Assembly (NCBI RefSeq): GCF_001652265.1
Contig: NZ_LWBS01000022.1
Span: 62,001 to 126,000 of the forward strand
DNA from: Rhizobium leguminosarum
Lineage (GTDB): Bacteria > Pseudomonadota > Alphaproteobacteria > Rhizobiales > Rhizobiaceae
Direction: 5' to 3'
Length of the DNA: 64,000 bases
Shown here in pieces: positions 15,873-28,310 of the stretch; position 1 is the first letter of the stretch; every line of letters begins with the position of its first letter. Below the pieces are notes generated by a model. The model did no database searches. It was not told the DNA's origin and saw only the letters and a list, made by a program, of their open reading frames with translations. The translations under genes were made by a program, and so were the position numbers.

Positions 15873-16681
15873 GCGGTGGAATGGTTGAATTGCGCAACAT
15901 CTCGAAGTCCTTCGACGGCATGAAGGTGCTGGGCGACATTTCGCTCGCTGTCGCAAGCGGCGAGTTCGTCTCGATCGTCGGCCCGTCCGGCTCCGGAAAA
16001 TCGACGGTCCTTAGATTGCTGACCCAGGCGCTTCGGCCCGATTCCGGCAGCATGCTTTTTAAAGGCGCGCCGCTGGAACAGGCGCCGCATTCCTTCGCCT
16101 TCATGCCGCAACGCGATGCGCTGATGCCCTGGCGCCGGATCATCGACAATGCGGCACTCGGCCTTGAGGTGCGCGGTATGAGCCGCCGTGCGGCCCGCGC
16201 CGCCGTTGCGCCTCTGTTCGAGCGCTTCGGCCTCGCCGGCTTCGAGCATCACTATCCCTCAGAACTATCAGGCGGCATGCGCCAGCGCGCCGCGCTGCTG
16301 CGCACCGTCGTCCAGACCCAGGACATGCTGCTGCTCGATGAGCCTTTTGGCGCGCTGGACGCGCTGACGCGCACGCAGATCCAGGAATGGCTGCAGGGCA
16401 TGTGGACCGAACACCGTTGGACGGCGCTGCTGATCACCCATGATGTTCGCGAGGCCGTGTTCCTCTCCGACCGGATCTACGTGCTTTCGGCCCGTCCGGC
16501 GCGTATCATCCGCGAATTCCGCGTTCCCCTGCCCCGCCCGAGAAGCATTGCCGATCTCGGCTCGCCGGCGGCCCAGGCGATCGAAACCGAAATCCTGCAA
16601 ACCCTGCTTCATCCGCTGGAACAGGATGATTTTAGGCCGGTCGGCCTAAAATCTGAATCCTGTTCTAATTTAAAGAGTTAG
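15869..16681 (+). CDS. thiZ: ABC transporter ATP-binding protein, thiamine precursor import
   Basis: A 270-residue ATPase with Walker A GPSGSGKS (about residues 37-44), Q-loop MPQRDALMPW, signature LSGGMRQRAALLR and Walker B MLLLDEPFGALD. It powers the ThiX permease. Residues 251-270 and the TAG stop are encoded entirely by a RIME-like element starting at 16619, so the native C terminus has been replaced or extended by repeat DNA. Confidence 0.88.
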   Translation: MSGGMVELRNISKSFDGMKVLGDISLAVASGEFVSIVGPSGSGKSTVLRLLTQALRPDSGSMLFKGAPLEQAPHSFAFMPQRDALMPWRRIIDNAALGLEVRGMSRRAARAAVAPLFERFGLAGFEHHYPSELSGGMRQRAALLRTVVQTQDMLLLDEPFGALDALTRTQIQEWLQGMWTEHRWTALLITHDVREAVFLSDRIYVLSARPARIIREFRVPLPRPRSIADLGSPAAQAIETEILQTLLHPLEQDDFRPVGLKSESCSNLKS

Positions 16682-16728
16682 AGCATGATGTCGTCCGAAA
16701 ACCGCTCACACTTTTCGGCATCATGCTC
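16619..16728. repeat. RIME-like element, two palindromes
   Basis: Full copy of the 1721-type element: TTTTAGGCCG/CGGCCTAAAA, a TCTAATTTAAAGAGTTAGAGC linker and GAGCATGATG ... CATCATGCTC. Its left part encodes the thiZ C terminus and stop; its right edge is 22 bp from the thiY start. Confidence 0.88.
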
Positions 16729-16749
16729 CAGAGACCTGAGGAGGTCACC

Positions 16750-17760
16750 ATGCTGCTTCTCACCCGTCGCCAGACGATCTTCGCCGCCATCGCGGCAAGC
16801 CTCGCCGGCCGCACCGCCTTCGCCCAATCGGCGCCCGCAAAGGTCCGCATGGCGCTCGACTGGACACCCAACACCAACCATATCGGCATCTATGTCGCCA
16901 AGGCGAAGGGCTTCTATGCCGATGCCGGCCTCGACGTCGAAATTCTTCCCTTCACCGATACCAGCGCCGGAACGCTGGTGTCCAACGGCGTTGCCGATTT
17001 CGGCATCAGCAGCGAGATCGAAACCCTCACGCAACGCGCTGGCGGCGGTGACGTGAAGATGGTCTACGGCGTCGTCCAGACGGAAACCGCACGCCTGATC
17101 TTCAAGGGCGGACGCGACGACATCAAGAGCCCGAAAGACCTCGACGGCAAGACCTATGGCGGCTTTGGCGGCACCTGGGAGAGCGCGCTGATCTCCGCGA
17201 TGATCCGCAATGACGGCGGCAAAGGCGACGTCAAGACCGTCACCCTTGGCACCTCCGCTTACGAGGCGCTGGACAATGGCTCGATCGATTTCACGCTGGA
17301 GATCTACACCTGGGAAGGCATCGCCGCCGAACTGGAAAATCGGAAGATCGGCCGCTTCCACTATTCCGATTATGGCATTCCCGACGAGCAGACGACGGTC
17401 ATCGTCTCCAGCGACGCCTATCTCTCCGCAAGTCGGGAGCACGCCCGCGCCTTCATCCAGGCGACACGAAAGGGTTATGCCTATTCCGTCGACCATCCCG
17501 ACGAAGCCTGCGACCTGCTGATCGCTGGAAGCAACGGCGCACTGATGAATACGGAACTGGTAAAAGCCTCTCAGAAGGCATTGATCGAGGGGCACTTCCT
17601 AAAATCCGAGGCCGGTGTGATCGGTACGATCGACTCGGCAAAGGCCGACGCCATCGGCGGCTTCCTGGTCGAAAACGGCATTCTGGTCGATGCCAATGGC
17701 GCCGCACTCAAAGAGAAGCCGGATTTTTCCACCTATTATACCAACGAACTCCTCGCCTGA
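16750..17760 (+). CDS. thiY: Periplasmic binding protein (NMT1/ThiY family), thiamine precursor import
   Basis: A 336-residue secreted binding protein. The N terminus has TRRQTIF followed by a hydrophobic stretch ending AFAQ, so a twin-arginine signal is possible. The mature part begins VRMALDWTPNTNHIGIYVAKAKGFY, typical of the NMT1/THI5-like family that binds pyrimidine precursors of thiamine. ATG 16750 follows GAGGAGGT; the in-frame ATG at 16723 is inside the repeat and was rejected. Third component of the ThiXZY importer. Confidence 0.9.
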   Translation: MLLLTRRQTIFAAIAASLAGRTAFAQSAPAKVRMALDWTPNTNHIGIYVAKAKGFYADAGLDVEILPFTDTSAGTLVSNGVADFGISSEIETLTQRAGGGDVKMVYGVVQTETARLIFKGGRDDIKSPKDLDGKTYGGFGGTWESALISAMIRNDGGKGDVKTVTLGTSAYEALDNGSIDFTLEIYTWEGIAAELENRKIGRFHYSDYGIPDEQTTVIVSSDAYLSASREHARAFIQATRKGYAYSVDHPDEACDLLIAGSNGALMNTELVKASQKALIEGHFLKSEAGVIGTIDSAKADAIGGFLVENGILVDANGAALKEKPDFSTYYTNELLA

Positions 17761-17810
17761 GCCCGCCCCAGCCTTGCCCGTCGCGGCTTTCCGCTGCAAA
17801 GTCCGAGACC

Positions 17811-17862
17811 CGGAGCATGATGTCGTCCGAAAACCGCTCACACTTTTCGGCATCATGCTCCG
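17811..17862. repeat. Half RIME-like element (single palindrome)
   Basis: CGGAGCATGATG (17811-17822) paired with CATCATGCTCCG (17851-17862), matching only the second palindrome of the longer elements. It ends 18 bp before the acyltransferase start codon. The changed outer bases are mirrored on both arms, so the stem is kept. Confidence 0.85.
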
Positions 17863-17880
17863 GGCAGGGCGGGGGATAAG

Positions 17881-19101
17881 ATGCGACAACAGGAGAGACT
17901 GGCCGGAGCGGACTTTCTACGCGCGACGGCCTGTCTGCTGGTGCTCGCCCACCACCTCACGCTGCGGCTGGATATGCGCAGAATTCCCGACGAGTTGGCA
18001 CCGACTGCACATATCCTCCGATTCGGCAATTTCGGCGTCGCCATCTTCTTCGTGCTCAGCGGCTTTCTTCTTGCCCATCCCTTCTGGCGCGCGCTCGACG
18101 CCGGCAGCGCCATGCCGAGCCTCCGGCATTACGCGATCCGCAGGGCGGCGCGCATCGCTCCGGGCTTCTGGTTCGCCGCCACCATCGGCTTCGCCCTCAG
18201 CCTGACGCTGCTTGCCCTGCCGCTGACGCGGGAGCTTGCGCTCCGCTACGTCTCGGGGCTGCTGTTCGTGAGCCAGTGGCATTGGCGCACCTTGTTTCCT
18301 GTCGAAGCCGACGGGCCGCTCTGGTCCATTCCCTTCGAGGTCACCAGCTATGTGCTCTTGCCGATCTGCTTTCTCCTGCTGTTCCGTCTGCCCATCCTGA
18401 GGCGGCGCCCGTGGCTTGCCCGCTTCGCCTGGCTTTGCGTCATCACAACCGTGCTTCTGGCCCATGTGCTGATCCTGACCTTGCTTCCGATCGACGATAT
18501 CGGACGCGGCTGGCAGTACGGCCTGCAGGGCGGGGCGAAGGAGTGGATGCCGAGATATAATCCGATCGGCTTCTTTGCCGTCTTCGCGCTCGGCGCGCTT
18601 GCCGCGGGCATCGAGGTCATGCTCCCAACAAGGCGCTCCTCCTGGTTCGATGTTGCATCGCTCCTGGCCATCGCCGTTGCCGGCTACCGCCTCGTCATAT
18701 CGCCCGGCGGCTCCGCCGAAGCTTACGGTTGGCTCGAAATCCCCTACGGTTTTCCGGTCTTTCCGCTGGCGGTCGCAACGGCGCTCGTTTCGCTCAGCCA
18801 CTCGCAACACCTGGGCAGGCTGCTCGACAACGCTCCCGTCCGCTACATCGCAAAAATCTCCTTCGGCATCTATATCTGGCAGGAGATCATCCTGATATTG
18901 ATCCAGAGGCTCGACTCAGGCTCGTTTGGCGTTTCCTCGGAAAATGTCGTCACCGGCTGGCTGCAGTCTTGCGGGCTGGCGGCGGCGCTCATCCTTCTGG
19001 TTGCGAGCTTCAGCTACTTCCTGCTGGAAAAGCCGGCGATCGATTTCGGAAACCGGCTGACGTCGCGTCAACCCATTCGGGCTACTCCTTTCAAAGTATA
19101 A
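17881..19101 (+). CDS. Acyltransferase 3 family membrane protein
   Basis: A 406-residue integral membrane protein with about ten hydrophobic segments. It carries the family markers near the N terminus (GADFLRATACLLVLAHHL with the conserved His) and FFVLSGFLLAHPFWR, then RRAARIAPGFWFA. Such enzymes transfer acetyl or other acyl groups to surface sugars. The neighbour downstream is an ExoY-type sugar transferase, so exopolysaccharide or lipopolysaccharide decoration is plausible; the substrate is not known. Confidence 0.88.
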   Translation: MRQQERLAGADFLRATACLLVLAHHLTLRLDMRRIPDELAPTAHILRFGNFGVAIFFVLSGFLLAHPFWRALDAGSAMPSLRHYAIRRAARIAPGFWFAATIGFALSLTLLALPLTRELALRYVSGLLFVSQWHWRTLFPVEADGPLWSIPFEVTSYVLLPICFLLLFRLPILRRRPWLARFAWLCVITTVLLAHVLILTLLPIDDIGRGWQYGLQGGAKEWMPRYNPIGFFAVFALGALAAGIEVMLPTRRSSWFDVASLLAIAVAGYRLVISPGGSAEAYGWLEIPYGFPVFPLAVATALVSLSHSQHLGRLLDNAPVRYIAKISFGIYIWQEIILILIQRLDSGSFGVSSENVVTGWLQSCGLAAALILLVASFSYFLLEKPAIDFGNRLTSRQPIRATPFKV

Positions 19102-19266
19102 ATTCACCGTAAGCGCAACTACAGGCGTTAAGGTTAACGCGAAATACTCCCATTTTTGGCGCTTTAGGGTTATCAAATTCCTATTTATACCGATGACAAA
19201 CGATACGTGACGCTGTATCTGTCTCACTGTTGTTCAGTGCCGCATCTAAACTTGTGGACTTGTGTA

Positions 19267-20004
19267 ATGAATGCTTTTACTTCGAAGACGAATTCACGCT
19301 TCGATCCGTCTCAGCGTCAGGACAAAACCAAGATCCTGGTTATAGCGAACTCCAACATTCGCCAGCCGGATAGCTTTTCCCCTGTCGAAAGAAAAATGGC
19401 GGTGCGGCTGGGTATGAAGCGGTTGATCGACATCCTCGCCTCAGTCAGCGCCCTTATGGTGCTGGCGCCGCTTTTTCTGGCAATCGCGCTTTTCATCAAA
19501 CTCGACGATGGCGGTCCGGTGTTTTTTCGCCAGATCCGCTGGGGGATGAACGGCCGCAAGATCACGGTCTTCAAGTTCCGCTCGATGCGTGCCGAAGCTT
19601 GTGATCCGAGCGGCGTTCAACAGACGGTCAAGGGCGACAGCCGGGTGACCGGCATCGGCGCGGTGCTCCGCAAGACCAATATCGACGAGCTGCCGCAACT
19701 TTTCAACGTCCTCAGGGGCGAGATGTCGCTGGTCGGCCCGCGCTGCCACGCCATCAACATGCGGGCAGCCGGCAAGCTCTACGAGGAACTGGTGCCGGAC
19801 TACCATCAGCGCCACATCATGCGCCCTGGCATCACCGGTCTTGCGCAGACACGCGGTTGGCGGGGCCCGACGACACGAGCGCTGGAAGCTCGCGCCCGCA
19901 TCGCCTGCGATATCTATTATGTCAGGAATTTCAGCCTGCTGCTCGACCTGAAGATACTGCTCCGGACGGTCGCCATGGAGCTGCGCGGCGGCACGGGCTT
20001 CTGA
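19267..20004 (+). CDS. ExoY/PssA-type undecaprenyl-phosphate sugar transferase
   Basis: A 245-residue bacterial sugar transferase that would place the first sugar phosphate on the lipid carrier for exopolysaccharide. One N-terminal membrane hairpin (ILASVSALMVLAPLFLAIALFI) is followed by the catalytic domain: GGPVFFRQIR, FKFRSMR, RKTNIDELPQLFNVLRGEMSLVGPRC and RPGITGLAQ. ATG 19267 is preferred over 19207 because the upstream 20 residues look non-coding. Between 19102 and 19266 lies AT-rich promoter-like DNA. No other exo or pss gene is in the window. Confidence 0.88.
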   Translation: MNAFTSKTNSRFDPSQRQDKTKILVIANSNIRQPDSFSPVERKMAVRLGMKRLIDILASVSALMVLAPLFLAIALFIKLDDGGPVFFRQIRWGMNGRKITVFKFRSMRAEACDPSGVQQTVKGDSRVTGIGAVLRKTNIDELPQLFNVLRGEMSLVGPRCHAINMRAAGKLYEELVPDYHQRHIMRPGITGLAQTRGWRGPTTRALEARARIACDIYYVRNFSLLLDLKILLRTVAMELRGGTGF

Positions 20005-20115
20005 GAATGATCCGGCATCACGGCCAGAGGTAGGCGGTCCTGCAGCGCCGCAGTCTTAATTTCAGCTCGGCCGATAGCGCTGTTTTCCGCACATCGACAG
20101 ATAAAGGCAGAAACA

Positions 20116-20142
20116 AAAAAGCGGCCATCGCGGCCGCTTTTT
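20116..20142. terminator. Bidirectional terminator between the sugar transferase and atpC
   Basis: AAAAAGCGGCC (20116-20126) pairs with GGCCGCTTTTT (20132-20142). A-run on one side and T-run on the other make it usable from both strands, for two convergent units. Confidence 0.85.
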
Positions 20143-20162
20143 ATGGATCTTACCGATTGTAA

Positions 20163-20570
20163 TCAATCCTGTTGAACGACGCCGCGCAGATGCGTCAGTT
20201 CCATTATGAAGTGCTCAAGCTTCGACTTGTGCTCATGCAGTTCGGCATGTTCGAGTTCCTGGCGGGCAGCCTCGATGCGGCGCGTCAGCTCGTCCTTCTG
20301 GAGTTCCTCGACCGGAACCGCGGATTCGGCCAGCAATGTACAGCCAGTCGGCAGGATATCGGCAAAACCGCCGAACACCACGTAATCCTGCTTCTTGCCG
20401 GAGGCCGAACGCACGCTCACGATACCCGGCTTGATCGTCGTCATCGTCGGCGCATGGTTTGCCATGACCGTCATCTCGCCTTCAGTCGCGGGGATGACGA
20501 CCTCGGTCACCATCTCCGACAGCAGCAGGCGCTCCGGCGAAACGAGCTCAAAGTTGAAATTGTCAGCCAT
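20163..20570 (-). CDS. atpC: ATP synthase F1 epsilon subunit
   Basis: A 135-residue protein with the epsilon N-terminal beta-sandwich (FNFELVSPERLLLSEMVTEVVIPATEGEMTVMANHAPTMT) and a C-terminal helical domain rich in Glu and His. It couples gamma rotation to F0 and regulates ATP hydrolysis. Its ATG overlaps the stop of the preceding small gene. Confidence 0.96.
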   Translation of the reverse strand: MADNFNFELVSPERLLLSEMVTEVVIPATEGEMTVMANHAPTMTTIKPGIVSVRSASGKKQDYVVFGGFADILPTGCTLLAESAVPVEELQKDELTRRIEAARQELEHAELHEHKSKLEHFIMELTHLRGVVQQD

Positions 20571-20808
20571 CAGTGACTTACCTTCTCGGCTATGGCTTTC
20601 GCATCTTGCAATTTAGTCCCGCAGAACGGGCAGTGCATTATCGCTTGGTCGAGATAACCGAGGCCTTCCTCGCTCTGGACCAGACCCACCACCATCATCA
20701 GCACGCCATTATCGGCGCGATAGACGGTCGGCGCGGCTGGTTCCGGAAGATCCGCCACGACCCCTTTCAGGGAGTCGCAGCAGAATATCTCGTCTAGCGC
20801 ATCGCTCA

Positions 20809-20809
<1 letters not shown>
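20570..20809 (-). CDS. Small zinc-ribbon-like protein inside the atp operon
   Basis: A 79-residue protein with FCC near residue 10 and HCPFCGTKL near residue 60, four cysteines that could hold a metal. The middle reads as a small alpha/beta domain. It starts at ATG 20809 overlapping the atpD TAA by one base and stops overlapping the atpC ATG by one base, so translation is linked on both sides. Not an F-ATPase subunit I recognise; function unknown. Confidence 0.85.
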
Positions 20810-23153
<2,344 letters not shown>

Positions 23154-23181
23154 CCGTGATCCGTCCTAACTTAGGGCCCGA

Positions 23182-24710
<1,529 letters not shown>

Positions 24711-24711
<1 letters not shown>

Positions 24712-25277
24712 CAGCCAACCTCTTTCAATGCGAGCTTAAGGGTAGAGAGTTTGGTACGAAGAGACGTATCAATCTGACGGGACCCGACCTTCACGATCAG
24801 ACCACCAAGAATTGACGGATCAACCGTGACGGCAATCGTCACGTCTTTGCCGGTAACGCTCTTGAGTGCCACCTTCAATTCGGTTTCCTGCGCTTGCGAA
24901 AGCGCATGCGCCGAGGTGACCTCGGCGGAGATTTCACCGCGATGGTTCGCGGCGATGATGCGGAAGGCCTTGATCATGCCCGGCAGGGCGAACAGGCGGC
25001 GGTTGCGCGCCACAACCTTCAGGAAATTGGCGAAGAAACCGCTGATGCCGGCCTTCTCGCTGATGGCGACGATCGCCTTCAGCTGGTCTTCAGCGGAAAA
25101 AACCGGGCTTGCGACGAAGCGCTTCAGATCGGCGCTCTCATCCAGCATCGCCTGGAAACGGTCAAGATCGGCGGTGACGTTATCGACGGCGCCCTGCTCG
25201 AGCGCCAGTTCGAAAAGCGACGAGGCATAGCGTTCTGCAACACCAGAAGTAAGCTGGGACGTGTCTGCCACTGGCAC
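24711..25277 (-). CDS. atpH: ATP synthase F1 delta subunit
   Basis: A 188-residue stator subunit. The start is taken as GTG 25277, giving [31 protein letters not shown], the form typical of rhizobia; the open frame continues to 25478 but the extra 67 residues have no family support. First gene of atpHAGD-x-C. The 255 bp upstream (25278-25532) should hold the operon promoter; no clear sigma-70 boxes stand out. Confidence 0.94.
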
Positions 25278-25532
25278 AAATTTCCCTGATTTCAACCCAA
25301 AATCCGGCTCTCGGCGGGCGCCGAACCTATGATCTTGAATTCGTTTTGATTTCCCCCAGAAATCACAAGAGAAGCCTCTTGCTTCTTCCGAAATTCGGGG
25401 TCCGTCTAACATAGGATGTTCGGACTCGCAACACGCGTAATGCCCGAATACGCCTTTCACATGAATTTCTGTCTGCAAAATCGCGCAATGGCCTGAAAGC
25501 AGGCCGAAGAAGCCGTCTGCCGGCAGCGAGAG

Positions 25533-25922
25533 TCACGTCTGGGTGAAGCCGAAAACGTAGAGCAGCGGTAGCGCGGCCAAAGCGATCTGCACAACCAGGA
25601 GTAAATAGTTGACGAGATTACTCCCCTTATCAGACAGGATCGAGATGATACGGGCAAAGGCCGCCATCGCGAAGGAGGCGCCGAGCGCCATGTAGATCCA
25701 ATCCTGGGCGAGCATGATCGCCGACAACCCGAAACCGAGATAGAAACCACCCATCGAGCGTCCCTCGCCGAAGCCTTCCGGCCGCCCCTCCTGCGCCTGC
25801 AGACCGAGAAGACGGAAAGTTTGGCCCGGCGCGAACATCATGATGAAGCCGGCAAGTGCCGTGAAAGCGGCGGAGCAAAAGGCAAGCTGCTCGCCAAGTT
25901 CGGTCGGAAAGTAAAACTCCAT
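25533..25922 (-). CDS. Conserved four-TM membrane protein of unknown function
   Basis: A 129-residue protein with about four hydrophobic helices: residues about 12-32, 55-75, 76-95 and 105-125. The short GGFYLGFGLSAIMLAQDW stretch is the most distinctive. No catalytic motif is evident. It lies between priA and atpH on the same strand. Family not recognised with certainty. Confidence 0.75.
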   Translation of the reverse strand: MEFYFPTELGEQLAFCSAAFTALAGFIMMFAPGQTFRLLGLQAQEGRPEGFGEGRSMGGFYLGFGLSAIMLAQDWIYMALGASFAMAAFARIISILSDKGSNLVNYLLLVVQIALAALPLLYVFGFTQT

Positions 25923-26001
25923 GCGTCAGCCCCAAATCACCCGGATGAATCAGTGTTTTATGGCATGGGCCGAAAAAGGAGGGAATGGCGGCATCATTCA
26001 T

Positions 26002-28218
26002 TTAGAGAAAACTCTGCGGATCGATATCCAGCTGCACCTGCACCGATCCGCGCTCTTTGGGCGATTGCAACAACATCGCCCGCAGGAACCCCTGCATGTC
26101 AGAGTTCCGCCGGCCGTGCACCAAAAGACGGAAACGGTGGCGGCCGCGCACCAGCGCGAGCGGCGCTTCGGCCGGGCCGAGCACCGAGATCCCCGACACC
26201 TGCGGCGCGGCGTTGCGCATGCCGCGCGCATGGTTTTCGGCGTCGTGGCGGGTCTCGGCAGAAACGATGATCGACGCGAGCCTGCCGAAGGGCGGCAATA
26301 AGGCGCGTTCGCGTTCGGTGATCTCGCGCTCGTAGAAGGCGTCGGAATCGCCGGAAACGATCGCCTGCATGACAGGATGCTGCGGCTGGTAGGTCTGCAG
26401 CAGCCCATGGCTCTTGAGGCCGGTGCGCCCGGCCCGGCCGGTCACCTGCGACAACAGCTGGAAGGTGCGCTCGGCGGCGCGCGGATCGCCATTGGCAAGG
26501 CCGAGGTCGGCATCGACGATGCCGACCAGCGTCATCAGCGGAAAATTATGTCCCTTGGCGACGAGCTGGGTGCCGATGACGATATCGGCCTCGCCCTTGG
26601 CGATCGCTTCCAGCTCCAGCCGCAGCCGCTTCACCCCGCCCATGATATCGGAGGAGAGAACGATCGTCCGCGCCTCCGGGAAATGCCGTTCCACCTCCTC
26701 GGCGATGCGCTCGACACCTGGCCCGCAGGCGACGAGATGGTCGAGCGTGCCGCATTCCGGGCACGCCTCGGGCGTGCGCTCGGCATGGCCGCATTGATGG
26801 CATTGCAGCTGTTTGCGGAAACGATGCTCCACCAGCCAGCTCGAACAATGCGGGCATTGGAACCGATGGCCGCAGACCCGGCAGAGCGTCAGCGGCGCAT
26901 AACCGCGCCGGTTGAGAAAGAGCAGCGCCTGTTCGCGCTTTTCCACGGTCTTGCCGATCGCCCGGATCAGCACCGGCGACAGGAAGCCGCCCCGCTCCGG
27001 CGCGTGCCTGCGCATATCGACCAGATGCAGGTCCGGCATTGCCGCATCGCCGAAACGCGTCGGCAGGTGGACGGTGCTGTAGCGCCCGCTCTGGCCGTTG
27101 ACCTGGCTTTCGACCGACGGTGTCGCCGACACCAGAATGACGGGAAAATCACCAATGCGGCCGCGCACGACAGCCATGTCGCGAGCATTGTAAAAGACGC
27201 GATCCTCCTGCTTGTAAGCGGGATCGTGCTCCTCGTCGACGATGATCAGGCCGAGATCCTCGAAGGGCAGGAAGAGCGCCGAGCGCGCGCCCGCCACGAC
27301 GCGCACTTCGCCGGTCACCGCCTGGCGCCAGACCTTCTCGCGCATGCGCGGCGCAAGATCGGAATGCCATTCGGCGGGCTTTGCCCCGAAACGATCCTGG
27401 AAGCGCTCCATGAAACTGGCCGTCAGCGCGATCTCCGGCAGCAGGATCAACACCTGCTTGCCGCGTTTCAGCGTCTCGGCAATCGCCTCGAAATAAACCT
27501 CCGTCTTGCCGGAGCCGGTCACCCCGTCGATCAGCGACACCGAAAATTCGCCCTTGCGGACGTCGGAAACGATCTCTTCGGCCGCCTGCTTCTGCGGCCC
27601 TTCGAGACGTGCGGCGGCAAAATCCGGATCCGGCATCGCAACGACCGGCGGCGGCGGCAGGAAGATCGTCTCGAAGATGCCGAGCGTAATCAGCCCGTCG
27701 ACGACACTTGTCGAGACACCCGCCGCATGGGCAAGGCCGCTGCGGGTCCAGGAAAAGCCGTCGGAGGCGGTAGCGAGGACCCGGGCGCGCGCCGGCGTCA
27801 TCCGCTCCGGTTCGCCGCCGACGAGCTTCAATCCTTCCACCATCGGTTCCGGCTCGAAGGCGTTCGGTGCCCGCAGCGCCATGCGGGCGACGAGGCCGGG
27901 CGGCGAGAGCGTATAGGTCGCCACCCAATCGATGAAATCCCGCATCTCTCTCGCAAGCGGCGGGCAGTCGAAGACATGGCTGATCGGCCGAAGCTTCTTC
28001 GGATCGACGCCGTCCTCGGCGCCGTCCCAGACGACGCCGATTACCTGCCGCGGCCCGAGCGGCACCTGCACGACCGAGCCGGGCTCGACCGCCATGCCAT
28101 CCGGCACCGAATAGGAATAGGGTTTCGGCGTCGGCATCGGCACCAGCACCGGAACCGTTCGGTTCGCGGGCGGTGCCTCGAAAAGCGCGCCAAAGAGATC
28201 GGACGAATCTGTGCTCAT
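26002..28218 (-). CDS. priA: Primosomal replication restart helicase PriA
   Basis: A 738-residue superfamily 2 helicase that reloads DnaB at stalled forks. Walker A is GVTGSGKTEVY, the DExH box is VDEEHD, and the zinc-binding insert is CRVCGHRFQCPHCSSW followed by CHQCGHAERTPEACPECG. N-terminal PriA DNA-binding domain begins VPVLVPMPTPKPYSY. ATG 28218 was preferred over 28239 because it gives a normal start just before the conserved domain; neither has a strong ribosome-binding site. Confidence 0.95.
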   Translation of the reverse strand: MSTDSSDLFGALFEAPPANRTVPVLVPMPTPKPYSYSVPDGMAVEPGSVVQVPLGPRQVIGVVWDGAEDGVDPKKLRPISHVFDCPPLAREMRDFIDWVATYTLSPPGLVARMALRAPNAFEPEPMVEGLKLVGGEPERMTPARARVLATASDGFSWTRSGLAHAAGVSTSVVDGLITLGIFETIFLPPPPVVAMPDPDFAAARLEGPQKQAAEEIVSDVRKGEFSVSLIDGVTGSGKTEVYFEAIAETLKRGKQVLILLPEIALTASFMERFQDRFGAKPAEWHSDLAPRMREKVWRQAVTGEVRVVAGARSALFLPFEDLGLIIVDEEHDPAYKQEDRVFYNARDMAVVRGRIGDFPVILVSATPSVESQVNGQSGRYSTVHLPTRFGDAAMPDLHLVDMRRHAPERGGFLSPVLIRAIGKTVEKREQALLFLNRRGYAPLTLCRVCGHRFQCPHCSSWLVEHRFRKQLQCHQCGHAERTPEACPECGTLDHLVACGPGVERIAEEVERHFPEARTIVLSSDIMGGVKRLRLELEAIAKGEADIVIGTQLVAKGHNFPLMTLVGIVDADLGLANGDPRAAERTFQLLSQVTGRAGRTGLKSHGLLQTYQPQHPVMQAIVSGDSDAFYEREITERERALLPPFGRLASIIVSAETRHDAENHARGMRNAAPQVSGISVLGPAEAPLALVRGRHRFRLLVHGRRNSDMQGFLRAMLLQSPKERGSVQVQLDIDPQSFL

Positions 28219-28310
28219 CGCGCGAGACCATGCCCGCAAATCGATACAATTGGAACCGCAAAGACGGAGCGACGCGTTCCGGGTCGTCGCGACAATTTAA
28301 ACAGTGAAGC

